64,000 nt of DNA from Sphingopyxis sp. H050. Its GTDB lineage: Bacteria; Pseudomonadota; Alphaproteobacteria; Sphingomonadales; Sphingomonadaceae. Shown here piece by piece: positions 53,091 through 61,235 of the stretch (the stretch's first letter is position 1; each line of letters opens with the position of its first letter). The stretch is taken from NCBI RefSeq assembly GCF_001468265.1, contig NZ_LNRZ01000009.1:1-64000 (forward strand). The letters run 5' to 3'. A model generated the notes under the pieces. The model was not told where the DNA came from, did not search any database, and saw only the letters and a list, made by a program, of their open reading frames with translations. A program made the translations under genes and the position numbers.

Positions 53091-55155
53091 GCGGCGCGTC
53101 TCTCTCACCCATCGAAAACAACGATCAGTTCTCACGGACATGTTGCCCTTTGAGGTGCCACCAACCTTTTCCAATCGGGGCTACTACCGTTTCCTGCGCG
53201 ACAACAGCATCGAGATCGAAAACGGTCAGTTGCGCTGGATTTGCGAGACGGATGCCCTGGATCGGACGATGCGGCTTCTGTTCGGCATCGATCCCTCCGC
53301 CGATATCACCCCTGAGGTCGTGACCGAGTGGGGTAAGCAGAAAGCCCGCAGATCGGTCCCTCTCAAAAAATGCAAGATGGCGACCATGCCTTTCAATTTC
53401 CGTGTCGCCCACAATCTTGACGGCCGGACCTTGAGCGTCGTGCATCCGCGCAATCAGGTCGAGGTGGCAAGCTTTTATGCCACCCACAGCGCGCTGATCA
53501 TCTATCACACTTCCGTAAGCGAGTTTTCAATCCGCCGCCCGGTTTCGGTGTCGCGCTATGCCTACTTCAAGGACAAGCTCCATGAAGAGCGGCTTGATTC
53601 CGTCGCCGGGCTGGAGGAAGAGGATCGCGAGTACGAGCAGCTCGGCTCCTATTTCGTGTATCGGAAATACCGGAACATCCACCGCTTCTTTGAATCGTAC
53701 AAATACCACCGCAGCGAGAAAAAGTACGATGCGATGGTGCAGATCGACGTGAGCAAGTGCTTCGACAGCATCTATACCCACTCGCTTCCTTGGGCCGTGC
53801 TGGGCAAGGACCAGACGAAATTCAGCCTCGATGCCTCAAAGGGCACCTTCGGCGGACGTTTCGACGCCCTTATGCAGAACCTGAATCACAAAGAGACCAA
53901 CGGCATCGTCATCGGCCCCGAGTTCTCGCGGATTTTTGCCGAGATCATTTTGCAATCGGTCGATTCAGAGCTGATTAGGCAGTTGGCAGAAGGGGCCAAT
54001 CTGACCCACAAGGTCGATTACGAAATCTTCCGGTACGTCGATGACTTCTTCGTTTTCTACAACGAGGAGTCCACCCAGCTTAAGATTTTCGAGACGCTTC
54101 AGGACATCCTGAAGGGCAAAAAACTCAGCATCAACACGGCCAAGATCAAGCATTACCAGAAGCCGATCATCACCGAAATCACGATCGCCAAGGAACGCAT
54201 CTCGGCCCTTCTGAATGCCGAGATCGATCCAGCTTGCGAGGAGGAGCCCCTGGCCGATCCGACCAAGCCTCCCAAGCAAAAGCTGGTCTGCTCAATCAAC
54301 GCAAACCGCCTGATCATCCGGTACAAGGCCGCGATCAAGGAGGCAGGCGTCACCTATGGCGACCTGTTGAACTACACGTTCGCAATCACCGAGAACAAGA
54401 TCGAGAAGCTCTTCAAGGCCTATGTCGCCAGCGACAAGTCAGACCGCGACCGCAAACGTCTCTCCAACGCATTGCTGGCCATCATGGAGTTTGCCTTTTT
54501 CGCGTACTCGGCCAGCCCAAAGGTCAATCACACCATCCGCCTATGCCGGATGATCGCGACTTCGGTGGATTTTCTGCACGCTCAGGGCCTGCCCTACGAG
54601 CAGAAACACCTGCTCTTTAAGTATGTCCACGACAATGTGATGCAGCAGCTCGAAAAGAACACGATGAGCGTTCATCGCGAGGTCGAGAGTCTCTATCTTC
54701 TCATCGCACTGCCGCAGATTGGCCGGGAATATTGGTTGCCAGTCTCCGTCCTTCTCCGGCATTTCCTGATTAAAGAGGAAGAGAACACGGGAAATTACAT
54801 TCGCCCCACGGGGTTCATGAATCACTTCTCCGTCACGATCCTGCTTTCCTACATCAAAGACAAGGTCCGGTATGCGAAGCTGAAAATTTTCATCGAGGCG
54901 CATATCATCGCCAAGCTCGAATACATGAAGGCCCATTGCCCCGATGACGCCGAGACACTGATCATGCTTCTCGACCTCGTCGTCTGCCCTTATATCAGCG
55001 CTGCAACCAAGGATGCCATAGGGCTGATTTTCAAGCTGGATGCAGCAGGCCTGGCATCTGTTCAGGCCGCCAACGATCACTGGTTTACCGCTTGGGGCGA
55101 TAAATTCGATCTCGGGAAGGAGCTGGACGCAAAGCGCAGCCGTGAGGTATACTGA
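53083..55155 (+). CDS. drt3b: Reverse transcriptase, candidate Drt3b of a DRT type 3 system
   Basis: The 690-residue RT has motif A QIDVSKCFDSIYTHSLPW (D222), motif B NGIVIGPEFSRIFAEIIL (273-290) and motif C FRYVDDFFVFY (D320-D321). A long alpha-helical C-terminal domain of about 300 residues follows, as in defence-associated RTs of the unknown groups. The ATG lies eight bases inside the first RT gene, so translation is coupled. Length and gene order fit Drt3b. Just downstream lies a foldable non-coding segment with a CACACACA tract. Assignment rests on architecture; a phylogeny would decide it. Confidence 0.8.
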   Translation: MAKRRVSLTHRKQRSVLTDMLPFEVPPTFSNRGYYRFLRDNSIEIENGQLRWICETDALDRTMRLLFGIDPSADITPEVVTEWGKQKARRSVPLKKCKMATMPFNFRVAHNLDGRTLSVVHPRNQVEVASFYATHSALIIYHTSVSEFSIRRPVSVSRYAYFKDKLHEERLDSVAGLEEEDREYEQLGSYFVYRKYRNIHRFFESYKYHRSEKKYDAMVQIDVSKCFDSIYTHSLPWAVLGKDQTKFSLDASKGTFGGRFDALMQNLNHKETNGIVIGPEFSRIFAEIILQSVDSELIRQLAEGANLTHKVDYEIFRYVDDFFVFYNEESTQLKIFETLQDILKGKKLSINTAKIKHYQKPIITEITIAKERISALLNAEIDPACEEEPLADPTKPPKQKLVCSINANRLIIRYKAAIKEAGVTYGDLLNYTFAITENKIEKLFKAYVASDKSDRDRKRLSNALLAIMEFAFFAYSASPKVNHTIRLCRMIATSVDFLHAQGLPYEQKHLLFKYVHDNVMQQLEKNTMSVHREVESLYLLIALPQIGREYWLPVSVLLRHFLIKEEENTGNYIRPTGFMNHFSVTILLSYIKDKVRYAKLKIFIEAHIIAKLEYMKAHCPDDAETLIMLLDLVVCPYISAATKDAIGLIFKLDAAGLASVQAANDHWFTAWGDKFDLGKELDAKRSREVY

Positions 55156-55160
55156 GCTCG

Positions 55161-55260
55161 GCGCTCCGCTTTACCCGTAATGGCTGTTGGCAGCCCACAC
55201 ACAAGCGCCCTCTCTTCTCCTATATCAATTGGGGGTTGGGTAATCAGGCGGTAGGAGCGG
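55161..55260 (+). ncRNA. Candidate ncRNA of the DRT system
   Basis: Directly after the second RT gene, three stems nest correctly: outer CGCTCC (55162-55167) with GGAGCG (55254-55259), middle TTACCC (55171-55176) with GGGTAA (55238-55243), and inner hairpin GGCTG-TTGG-CAGCC (55182-55195). CACACACA (55196-55203) follows the inner hairpin and is unpaired in this fold. DRT type 3 includes an ncRNA; I recall reports that this family makes alternating GT/AC repeat DNA from an ACACAC-type template, which I could not check here. No gene is supported between 55156 and 55562. The ends given are those of the outer stem only. Confidence 0.55.
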
Positions 55261-55522
55261 GCCGTCTCACCCACAAGACTGACTCCCTCGCTGCTGTCCG
55301 TGTTTGCTCGGCTCTAGTCGGTACGCTGTCGATTCCGGTCGTCACGCTCATCTTGTCGAGCAGCCGCGAATGTGACGGGCCTCGTTCGTGGATTCACTGG
55401 CTTGGCTAGGTCGGGCGTCAATCGCGGGCGCTTCCGCACTTCGTTTGTGCAGCTTCCCCTTCGGGCGGCCTCCAGCCGGCATGACCCCGCGACCTCTTGG
55501 CCGCGCCCTGTTCTCCACATCG

Positions 55523-55539
55523 GCCGCAACAGTTGCGGC
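55523..55539. promoter_or_regulatory. Palindrome upstream of an 87-residue gene
   Basis: GCCGCAAC-A-GTTGCGGC is a perfect eight-base inverted repeat with a single central base, 23 bases before the ATG of the small gene. It may be an operator for that gene. I see no other feature between the ncRNA candidate and this site. Confidence 0.4.
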
Positions 55540-55562
55540 TCGGTTTGACAAGGAGAACTGAC

Positions 55563-55823
55563 ATGACCACCGAATCCCCCAACAGCCCCGCCTTCATGCT
55601 CTACCGCGTCGACGGCAACGGGCCCGAAGCCCGCTGGACCCGTATCGGCGCCGCCTGGGCGAACAAGGACCGCAAGGGCTTCAACCTCCTCTGCGACGCC
55701 GTTCCGCTACAAGGCCGCATCGTCATGCGGGCCTATACCCCGAAGCCGAAAGCCCAGGCCGAGGCCGACACTGACGCCGATTCCAAGGCTGCGGCGAGCG
55801 CTAGGAAGGCCGGTGGGCGCTAA
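55563..55823 (+). CDS. Small hypothetical island protein
   Basis: The 86-residue product has a beta-rich N-terminal part (FMLYRVDGNGPEARWTRIGAAWANKDRKGFNLLCDAVPLQGRIVMRAY in sequence) and a disordered acidic/basic tail rich in Ala, Asp and Lys. AAGGAG precedes the ATG. It is followed by a strong terminator, so it is a one-gene transcript. I do not recognise a named family; the compact fold may bind nucleic acid. Confidence 0.65.
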   Translation: MTTESPNSPAFMLYRVDGNGPEARWTRIGAAWANKDRKGFNLLCDAVPLQGRIVMRAYTPKPKAQAEADTDADSKAAASARKAGGR

Positions 55824-55868
55824 GCGCCCCCCGACCACGGCCACACGCTCCCGGTTGCCTACCCTAAC

Positions 55869-55902
55869 AGCCCGGCCTGATCATTCCGGCCGGGCTCTTT
55901 TG
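55869..55902 (+). terminator. Rho-independent terminator
   Basis: A nine-base perfect stem, AGCCCGGCC (55869-55877) with GGCCGGGCT (55888-55896), has a ten-base loop and is followed by CTTTTGTT. It lies 46 bases after the 86-residue gene. Confidence 0.8.
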
Positions 55903-55984
55903 TTCCCCTCACGAGCCCCTCGGAAGGTCTATCCAGACAGGGTGCGTTCCGCTATTGTTCCGTTTTCGATTTGAGGATGGTCGG

Positions 55985-56224
55985 ATGAAGGATAGCTATG
56001 ATCGTTCGATGAGCCTCCAGTGTCCCACTTGTGGCGGTGAGAGCTTCGAACACGAAGACCTTAAGCCGGACGTACGATGCGTCAGGTGTGATCGCGTGAT
56101 GACGAAGGACGAGTTGCGAGAAGCTAACGGCGCTCGCATCGAGGCAGAGGTGGATGCGTTGAAAGCCGAGGTGATGAAGGACGTTAAGGCCGACTTCGCG
56201 AAGATATTCAAGAAATGGAAGTGA
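55985..56224 (+). CDS. Small zinc-ribbon protein with helical tail
   Basis: The 79-residue product has two Cys pairs, CPTCGG and CVRCDR, 18 residues apart, forming a probable zinc ribbon, then a charged helix (ELREANGARIEAEVDALKAEVMKDVKADFAKIFKKWK). It resembles short zinc-binding proteins of prophages and islands. It overlaps the next gene by ten bases. Start chosen at the ATG beside the zinc ribbon, ten codons inside the longer frame. Confidence 0.6.
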   Translation: MKDSYDRSMSLQCPTCGGESFEHEDLKPDVRCVRCDRVMTKDELREANGARIEAEVDALKAEVMKDVKADFAKIFKKWK

Positions 56225-56661
56225 CCGTTAGCGATGTCATGGCGGTCGCGGCGTTCGGACTTTCAGCCTTCGCGCTCTGGCGCCAACGGAAGAGCGATGA
56301 TCTTGCGCGCCATCTGAACCAACTACTCATCCAGAAAGAAACGGGCGAGACGGTCGCGGCGAAGAAAGGCGAACTGTCGGCCAATTTCGTTAATACTGGC
56401 AAGTCCTCTTACCAATTCCGGATATACAATCGAGGCAAGGGTAGCGCGCGAAATATCCGCTTCGAGATTCTGGACGGCGAGGACCTGTTCCGCGTCGCCG
56501 GGACCGCGGAAAAGTTCCCGTACCCATCCCTGGAACCCCATCAGGCTATCAACCTTCCGGTCCGCGTCCATATGCAGTCGCCTCGGCGAGCCACGGTGAA
56601 GCTCGCCTGGGATGATGATGCGGGTGGCGGCGAGAAGACCATCACTGACGACGTGTTTTGA
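56215..56661 (+). CDS. Hypothetical protein with N-terminal membrane anchor
   Basis: The 148-residue product has one hydrophobic helix at about 5-22 (SDVMAVAAFGLSAFALW), a charged stretch, and a beta-sandwich-like C-terminal domain (YQFRIYNRGKGSARNIRFEILDGEDLFR; LEPHQAINLPVRVHM). It overlaps the zinc-ribbon gene before it. No family recognised; anchored beta-sandwich proteins next to defence loci are often membrane-linked accessories, but that is speculation. Confidence 0.6.
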   Translation: MEVTVSDVMAVAAFGLSAFALWRQRKSDDLARHLNQLLIQKETGETVAAKKGELSANFVNTGKSSYQFRIYNRGKGSARNIRFEILDGEDLFRVAGTAEKFPYPSLEPHQAINLPVRVHMQSPRRATVKLAWDDDAGGGEKTITDDVF

Positions 56662-56678
56662 AGCAATGGAGCAATAGG

Positions 56679-56927
56679 ATGGAATTGCGTTTTGCGCTTA
56701 GTGGATCGGTTCTTTTTTCTACCGACGCCGATTGCGTTCCGCCCGTAGGATCGAAGGTCACGATCCGCACGGAAGGCTACAAGAAGGGATTGCACGGCGG
56801 CTCTCTCATCTCGTTCCCGGTCTCGGACGAATGGCCTCCCGAATACGATTTCAGCGAGGGCCGCGCGATCGTTTACATCGACGTGAACAACTATGAGGTG
56901 CTTGAGGAGGGGCCATCGCCCGACTGA
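56679..56927 (+). CDS. Small hypothetical protein
   Basis: The 82-residue product appears beta-rich (ELRFALSGSVLFST, SKVTIRTEGYKKGLHGGSLISFPVSDEWPPEYDFSEGRAIVYIDVNNYEVLEEG). The ATG follows GGAG by eight bases, 17 bases after the previous stop, so it probably closes a three-gene operon with the zinc-ribbon and anchored proteins. Function unknown. Confidence 0.55.
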   Translation: MELRFALSGSVLFSTDADCVPPVGSKVTIRTEGYKKGLHGGSLISFPVSDEWPPEYDFSEGRAIVYIDVNNYEVLEEGPSPD

Positions 56928-57324
56928 CTTGGCATCGGCTCGTCCAGCGTATCACAAGATCCGATTCCTTTGCTTTGATATATACTTGCCCGGCGTCCCC
57001 TTCGGGCCGGGCTGTATCGCTGGCGCGACGGAACCCGCGACGCGGTTTCCGCCCATGCGGGTTGCCATCCCTGACGCGGCATAGGGCGGCTTCGCGCGCC
57101 CTGCATTGAGCGCCGCCAGCAGCGTGGCCTTTTCCTGTTTCGAGGAAGAAAGAGGCTCTGCCTCTCTCTCCCTGCAAGGTGCCGCTTTGGGGCCGTGGCT
57201 CACTTTGTTGCGCCCGCACCACCCCCGGCACCGGACCTTGCTCCCTCTCTCTCCGCCCCTCGCCGGGTCGGCAGGGGTCATGCGCGGCACGACCCGCTGC
57301 GCGGATTGGAAGGGAGTAAGGACG
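56928..57324. other. Intergenic region upstream of the ArdC gene
   Basis: No gene is supported. Two hairpins are present: GCCCGGC (56988-56994) with GCCGGGC (57006-57012), and AGAGGC-TCT-GCCTCT (57151-57165). One frame continuous with ArdC is open upstream, but its translation is not protein-like. The second hairpin may be a control site for ArdC. Confidence 0.4.
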
Positions 57325-58224
57325 ATGACCAAGCAAGACCCCCAGACCCGCATCACCGACCGTATTCTGGCCGAGCTTGCGCAGGGCACCCGCCCTTGGG
57401 CGAAACCGTGGAGCGGCGGCGACATGGCAGCGGGGCAGACCCGTCCTTTGCGCGCCACCGGCCAGCCCTATCGCGGGATCAATGTCCTGCTCTTGTGGAT
57501 CGAGGCCCAGGCGTCCGGCTTTGTCAGCCCGTCATGGATGACCTACCGCCAAGCGCAGGCCTTGGGCGCGCAGGTGCGCAAGGGCGAGCGCGGCGCAGCC
57601 GTGGTTTACTACGGCGACAGCAGCAAGACCGTGCGCGACGAGACCAGCGGCGAGGACCGGGAACAGGCGTTCCGGTTCCTGAAAACCTACACCGTGTTTA
57701 ACGTCGCGCAGATCGACGGCTTGCCCGAGCGGTTCCATATCGTGCCCGAACCCGCGCCGGAGGTGGAACGCATCGCTGCCGCCGAGGCGTTCTTTGCCAG
57801 CATCCCCGCGACCGTGAACCACGGCGGCGACAAGGCCTATTACACGCCGTCGGCCGACCGCATCCAGCTTCCGCCCTTCGCGGCGTTCCACGACGCCCAT
57901 GGATATTACACCACGAGGGGCCATGAGACCGTCCATTGGACTCGCCACGAGAGCCGATTGAACCGCAGCTTCGGCCGCGAGAAATGGGGCGACGAAGGCT
58001 ATGCCCGCGAGGAACTGGTTGCCGAGCTGGGCGCGGCGTTCCTCGCCGCCGATCTTGGGCTTTGCATCGAGCCGCGCCCCGACCATGCCAGCTACATCGC
58101 CAGCTGGATCAAGGTGCTGCAGGACGACACCCGCGCCATCGTACAAGCCGCCGCTCACGCCGAGCGCGCGGTAGCCTACCTGCACCAACTGGCGAACGGC
58201 GAGGCGGTGAAGGAGGCGGCATGA
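57325..58224 (+). CDS. ardC: ArdC-like antirestriction protein
   Basis: The 299-residue product has the N-terminal ssDNA-binding domain (ITDRILAELAQGTRPWAKPW; GQPYRGINVLLLW; WMTYRQAQALGAQVRKGERGAAVVYYG; FRFLKTYTVFNVAQIDGL) and a C-terminal zincin-like domain with metalloprotease motif HETVHWT and downstream AREELVAELGAAFLAADLG, whose Glu can be a metal ligand. ArdC protects incoming single-stranded plasmid DNA from host restriction. GGAAGGGAGTAAGG precedes the ATG. It fits a mobilizable element entering new hosts. Confidence 0.87.
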   Translation: MTKQDPQTRITDRILAELAQGTRPWAKPWSGGDMAAGQTRPLRATGQPYRGINVLLLWIEAQASGFVSPSWMTYRQAQALGAQVRKGERGAAVVYYGDSSKTVRDETSGEDREQAFRFLKTYTVFNVAQIDGLPERFHIVPEPAPEVERIAAAEAFFASIPATVNHGGDKAYYTPSADRIQLPPFAAFHDAHGYYTTRGHETVHWTRHESRLNRSFGREKWGDEGYAREELVAELGAAFLAADLGLCIEPRPDHASYIASWIKVLQDDTRAIVQAAAHAERAVAYLHQLANGEAVKEAA

Positions 58225-58340
58225 GCCGCCGATGATCGAGGCCGCCCCGTCAGGGGCGGCCGCCTTCCTTGACCCGCCCTCCCTCCCCGGCGTCGGGCCG
58301 CTCCCTCCGGTCGCGGCCCGGGTTTCAGGAATTCATGCAA

Positions 58341-58691
58341 TCAGATCATCTGGTCGAGCGCGGCCATGGTCTCGGCCAGCACGCGCCTTAGCGAGAGCAG
58401 GCTCGCGCCGAGCGACAGCTCCGGCCGCTCGGCCATCAGCATCATCGCCTTGAGCACCGCATTGGATTCCCGCGCCAGCAGGATCAGATGGACCCCGCTC
58501 GGCGCGTTGGTGCCGCTCAGCCAATTCTTCGCGGTGCGCGCGCTGACGCCCGTCCACTTCATGATCATCTTCGCGCCGTTGCGCGCCGATCCGAACTCGA
58601 CCTTCAAGGCCGAGGCGATCACTTGCGCGAATTCCCGGTCGGTCAGCGCATCGCGCCCGACCGGAAATGAACTGCCCTTCTTTGGAAACAT
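58341..58691 (-). CDS. HTH regulator divergent from the serine recombinase
   Basis: The 116-residue product contains MIMKWTGVSARTAKNWLSGTNAPSGVHLILLARESNAVLKAMMLMAERPEL in sequence, a helix-turn-helix with a typical recognition helix (SARTAKNWLSG) like phage regulators. The ATG is preceded by GGAGAGGCAGG. It is divergent from the recombinase with two dyads between them, so it probably controls both genes. Confidence 0.7.
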   Translation of the reverse strand: MFPKKGSSFPVGRDALTDREFAQVIASALKVEFGSARNGAKMIMKWTGVSARTAKNWLSGTNAPSGVHLILLARESNAVLKAMMLMAERPELSLGASLLSLRRVLAETMAALDQMI

Positions 58692-58693
58692 CC

Positions 58694-58754
58694 TGCCTCT
58701 CCTTTGCTGGTAGAGAGGCAAGAGCAGTCTGCGAGGTAGTATCCGGACTATACC
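58694..58754. promoter_or_regulatory. Paired dyads between HTH regulator and recombinase
   Basis: TGCCTCTC (58694-58701) and GAGAGGCA (58713-58720) form a perfect eight-base inverted repeat across 11 bases. A second imperfect dyad, GGTA...TCCGGA...TACC, spans 58735-58754, just before the recombinase start. These may be regulator sites or part of a recombination site. Confidence 0.4.
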
Positions 58755-58766
58755 AGGGCGCGAGCA

Positions 58767-60338
58767 ATGGTCATTGAGTGGAACACAACCAATGACGATC
58801 AGCCGGAAGACCGGCCGCCCAAGCGCGCCGCCGAATATGTCCGCATGTCCACCGAGCATCAGAAATACTCGACCGACAATCAGGCCGCGGAAATCCGTGC
58901 CTATGCTGAGCGGCGCGGCTTCGAGATCGTGCGCACCTATGCCGACGAAGGCAAAAGCGGCCTCAGCATCGGCGGGCGCTCAGCCTTGCAGCGCCTGTTC
59001 GCCGACATCGATGGCGGCACCGCCGACTTCGAGGCGATTCTCGTCTATGATGTGAGCCGCTGGGGCCGGTTTCAGGACCCCGACGAAGCCGCGCACTACG
59101 AGCTGCGCTGCAAGCGCGCCGGCATCGCCGTCCACTATTGCGCCGAGCAGTTCGAGAACGACGGCACCATCGGCTCGTCGATCATCAAGACCGTCAAGCG
59201 CGCGATGGCCGGCGAATACAGCCGCGAGCTGTCGGTCAAGGTGTTCAAGGGCCAGTGCCGCCTTATCGGCCTCGGCTACCGCCAGGGCGGCGCGCCCGGC
59301 TTCGGCCTGCGCCGGATGCTCGCCGACGAGCACGGCCAGCACAAAGGCGTGCTGCGGCGCGGCGAGCACAAGAGCATCGCCACCGACCGCGTCGTGCTGG
59401 TGCAAGGGCCGGAGGAAGAAGTCGCCACCGTCCGCGAAATTTATCGCCGGTTCGTCGACGAACGGCATACCGAGCGGCAGATCGCCGACTGGCTCAACGC
59501 CCAGGGCATCGCCTCGGACCTTGGGCGGCCATGGACACGCGGCGCGGTCCACCAGATTCTGATCAACGACAAATATGCCGGCCACAACGTCTGGGGCCGC
59601 ACCTCCTTCAAGCTCAAGACCCGCCACGTCCGCAACGACCCGTCGCAATGGATCAGGCACGACCAGGCCTTTCCCGCCATCGTCTCGCAGGCGCTGTTCG
59701 ACCAGGCCCGGCAGATCATCGACGAGCGCTCCCGGCGCCTGACAGACGACGAGCTGCTCGCGCTATTGGCCGGTATCCTCAAACAGAACGGCTACCTGTC
59801 GGGCCTCATCATCGACGAGTTCGAGGATGGCCCGTCGAGCAGTACCTACCAATCCCGCTTCGGCAGCCTGCTGCGCGCCTATTCGCTGGTCGGCTTCGTC
59901 CCCGAACACGACTACCGCTACATCGAGATCAACCGCGCCTTGCGCCGGATGCACCCCGCCATCGTCAGCGACGTGATCGACGGCGTGCGTGCGGCGGGCG
60001 GCACCGCCATTCAGAATCTCCAAGACGACACGCTGCTCGTCAACGAGGAGATCACCGCCTCCATCGTCATCGCCCGGTGCAAGCTCACGCGCGGCGGCAG
60101 CCGGCGCTGGAAAGTGCGGCTCGACGAGAGCCTGCGGCCCGATCTCACCATCTGCGTTCGCATGGACGAGGACAACCGGGCCGCGCACGACTTCTATATC
60201 CTGCCGCGCATGACCCTGGCCGAAGGCGTGCGGCGGCTCGCCGACCACAATGGCCTCTCGCTCGATGCGTTCCGCTACGACACGCTCGCCGGCTTCTTCG
60301 CGCTCGCCGAGCGCGCGCCGTTCCGGCGGGCGGCCTGA
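58767..60338 (+). CDS. Large serine recombinase/resolvase family protein
   Basis: The 523-residue product has the resolvase catalytic domain with AAEYVRMSTEHQKYST (nucleophile S28), YADEGKSGLSIGGRSALQRL and AILVYDVSRWGRF, followed by a recombinase domain (IYRRFVDERHTERQIADWLNAQGI; RPWTRGAVHQILINDKYAGHNVWG) and a C-terminal half with no coiled-coil Cys-rich zinc ribbon visible. It is followed three bases later by two ParB-like genes. It may insert or invert a unit within the island, or act with the ParB pair in DNA maintenance. Confidence 0.88.
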   Translation: MVIEWNTTNDDQPEDRPPKRAAEYVRMSTEHQKYSTDNQAAEIRAYAERRGFEIVRTYADEGKSGLSIGGRSALQRLFADIDGGTADFEAILVYDVSRWGRFQDPDEAAHYELRCKRAGIAVHYCAEQFENDGTIGSSIIKTVKRAMAGEYSRELSVKVFKGQCRLIGLGYRQGGAPGFGLRRMLADEHGQHKGVLRRGEHKSIATDRVVLVQGPEEEVATVREIYRRFVDERHTERQIADWLNAQGIASDLGRPWTRGAVHQILINDKYAGHNVWGRTSFKLKTRHVRNDPSQWIRHDQAFPAIVSQALFDQARQIIDERSRRLTDDELLALLAGILKQNGYLSGLIIDEFEDGPSSSTYQSRFGSLLRAYSLVGFVPEHDYRYIEINRALRRMHPAIVSDVIDGVRAAGGTAIQNLQDDTLLVNEEITASIVIARCKLTRGGSRRWKVRLDESLRPDLTICVRMDEDNRAAHDFYILPRMTLAEGVRRLADHNGLSLDAFRYDTLAGFFALAERAPFRRAA

Positions 60339-60341
60339 GCC

Positions 60342-61235
60342 ATGGCGCTCCCCGCCCAGCTCGTCGAGATGATCCCGATCGACCGGATCACCGTCGTCAA
60401 TCCGCGCGTGCGCAACAAGAAGGTGTTCAAGGGAATCGTCGAGAACATCGCCGAAATCGGCCTCAAGCGCCCGATCACCGTGACGAGCCGCCAGGGCGAG
60501 GACGGGCCGCTCTACGATCTTGTCTGCGGTCAGGGCCGCCTCGAAGCCTTCCGCCAGCTCGGCCAGAGCGAGGTGCCCGCGCTCATCGTCACCGCCGATC
60601 AGGAAGACTGCTTCGTCGCCAGTCTCGTCGAGAATTGCGCCCGCCGCCAGCATCAGGCCGTGGACCTGCTGCAAGACATCCTCGGCATGCGCGAGCGCGG
60701 CCATTCCGACAGCGAGATCGCCGCGATGACCGGCCTTTCCGCCAACTATGTCTGGTCCGTCGGCCGCTTGCTTGAACGCGGCGAACGGCGGTTAGTGACC
60801 GCCGTCGAAGCCGGGTATCTGCCCATCTCCGTTGCCCTCGAAATCTGCGAGACCGACGACCAGGGCGTGCAGGCCGCGCTTCACAAAGCCTACGAGGACA
60901 ATCTCTTGCGCGGCCGCGCGCTCATTGCCGCGCGCCGCCTCGTCGAGGTTCGCAAGCGCTCGGGCAAAGCCGCTAAGCTCAAACGGCTCATCGACAAGGA
61001 CGCGGCCACGACGCCTGAAGGGCTGGTCAAGGCCTTTCAGGAGGACACCGAGCGCAAGCGGATGATGATCCGCAAGACCGAGGCGACCCGCAACCGGCTG
61101 ATCTTCATCGTCGAGGCGCTGAGCCAGCTCTCCGCCGACGAAACCTTCGTCGCGCTGCTCGAAGACGAAGGTCTGGCGACCATTCCGACCCGGCTCGCCG
61201 AGCGGATTCAGAACGTCAGGATCGCCGCGCAATGA
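60342..61235 (+). CDS. ParB/RepB-like partition protein (first)
   Basis: The 297-residue product has a ParB N-terminal nuclease-like domain (IPIDRITVVNPRVRNKKVFKGIVENIAEIGLKRPITVTSR; LYDLVCGQGRLEAFRQLGQSEVPALIV) with the GxGR motif C-G-Q-G-R, followed by an HTH (MTGLSANYVWSVGRLLERG) and a RepB-like helical end. It lies three bases after the recombinase gene and overlaps the next gene by ATGA. No ParA is nearby, so classical partition is not supported; regulation or recombination assistance is possible. Confidence 0.85.
   Translation: MALPAQLVEMIPIDRITVVNPRVRNKKVFKGIVENIAEIGLKRPITVTSRQGEDGPLYDLVCGQGRLEAFRQLGQSEVPALIVTADQEDCFVASLVENCARRQHQAVDLLQDILGMRERGHSDSEIAAMTGLSANYVWSVGRLLERGERRLVTAVEAGYLPISVALEICETDDQGVQAALHKAYEDNLLRGRALIAARRLVEVRKRSGKAAKLKRLIDKDAATTPEGLVKAFQEDTERKRMMIRKTEATRNRLIFIVEALSQLSADETFVALLEDEGLATIPTRLAERIQNVRIAAQ

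Noticed and set aside
51744-55155. Group II intron or retron origin of the two RT genes
   Set aside because: No maturase or HNH domain and no intron RNA ends were seen, and two adjacent RTs in overlapping frames fit DRT better than a retron with a single short RT.
56988-57012. Terminator after the small hypothetical operon
   Set aside because: The seven-base GC stem is good but no T-run follows on either strand, so it is only noted as a hairpin.
59138-60775. 545-codon plus-strand frame offset from recombinase and ParB genes
   Set aside because: Extremely Arg- and Pro-rich translation with no fold; the other frame has conserved catalytic motifs and proper starts.
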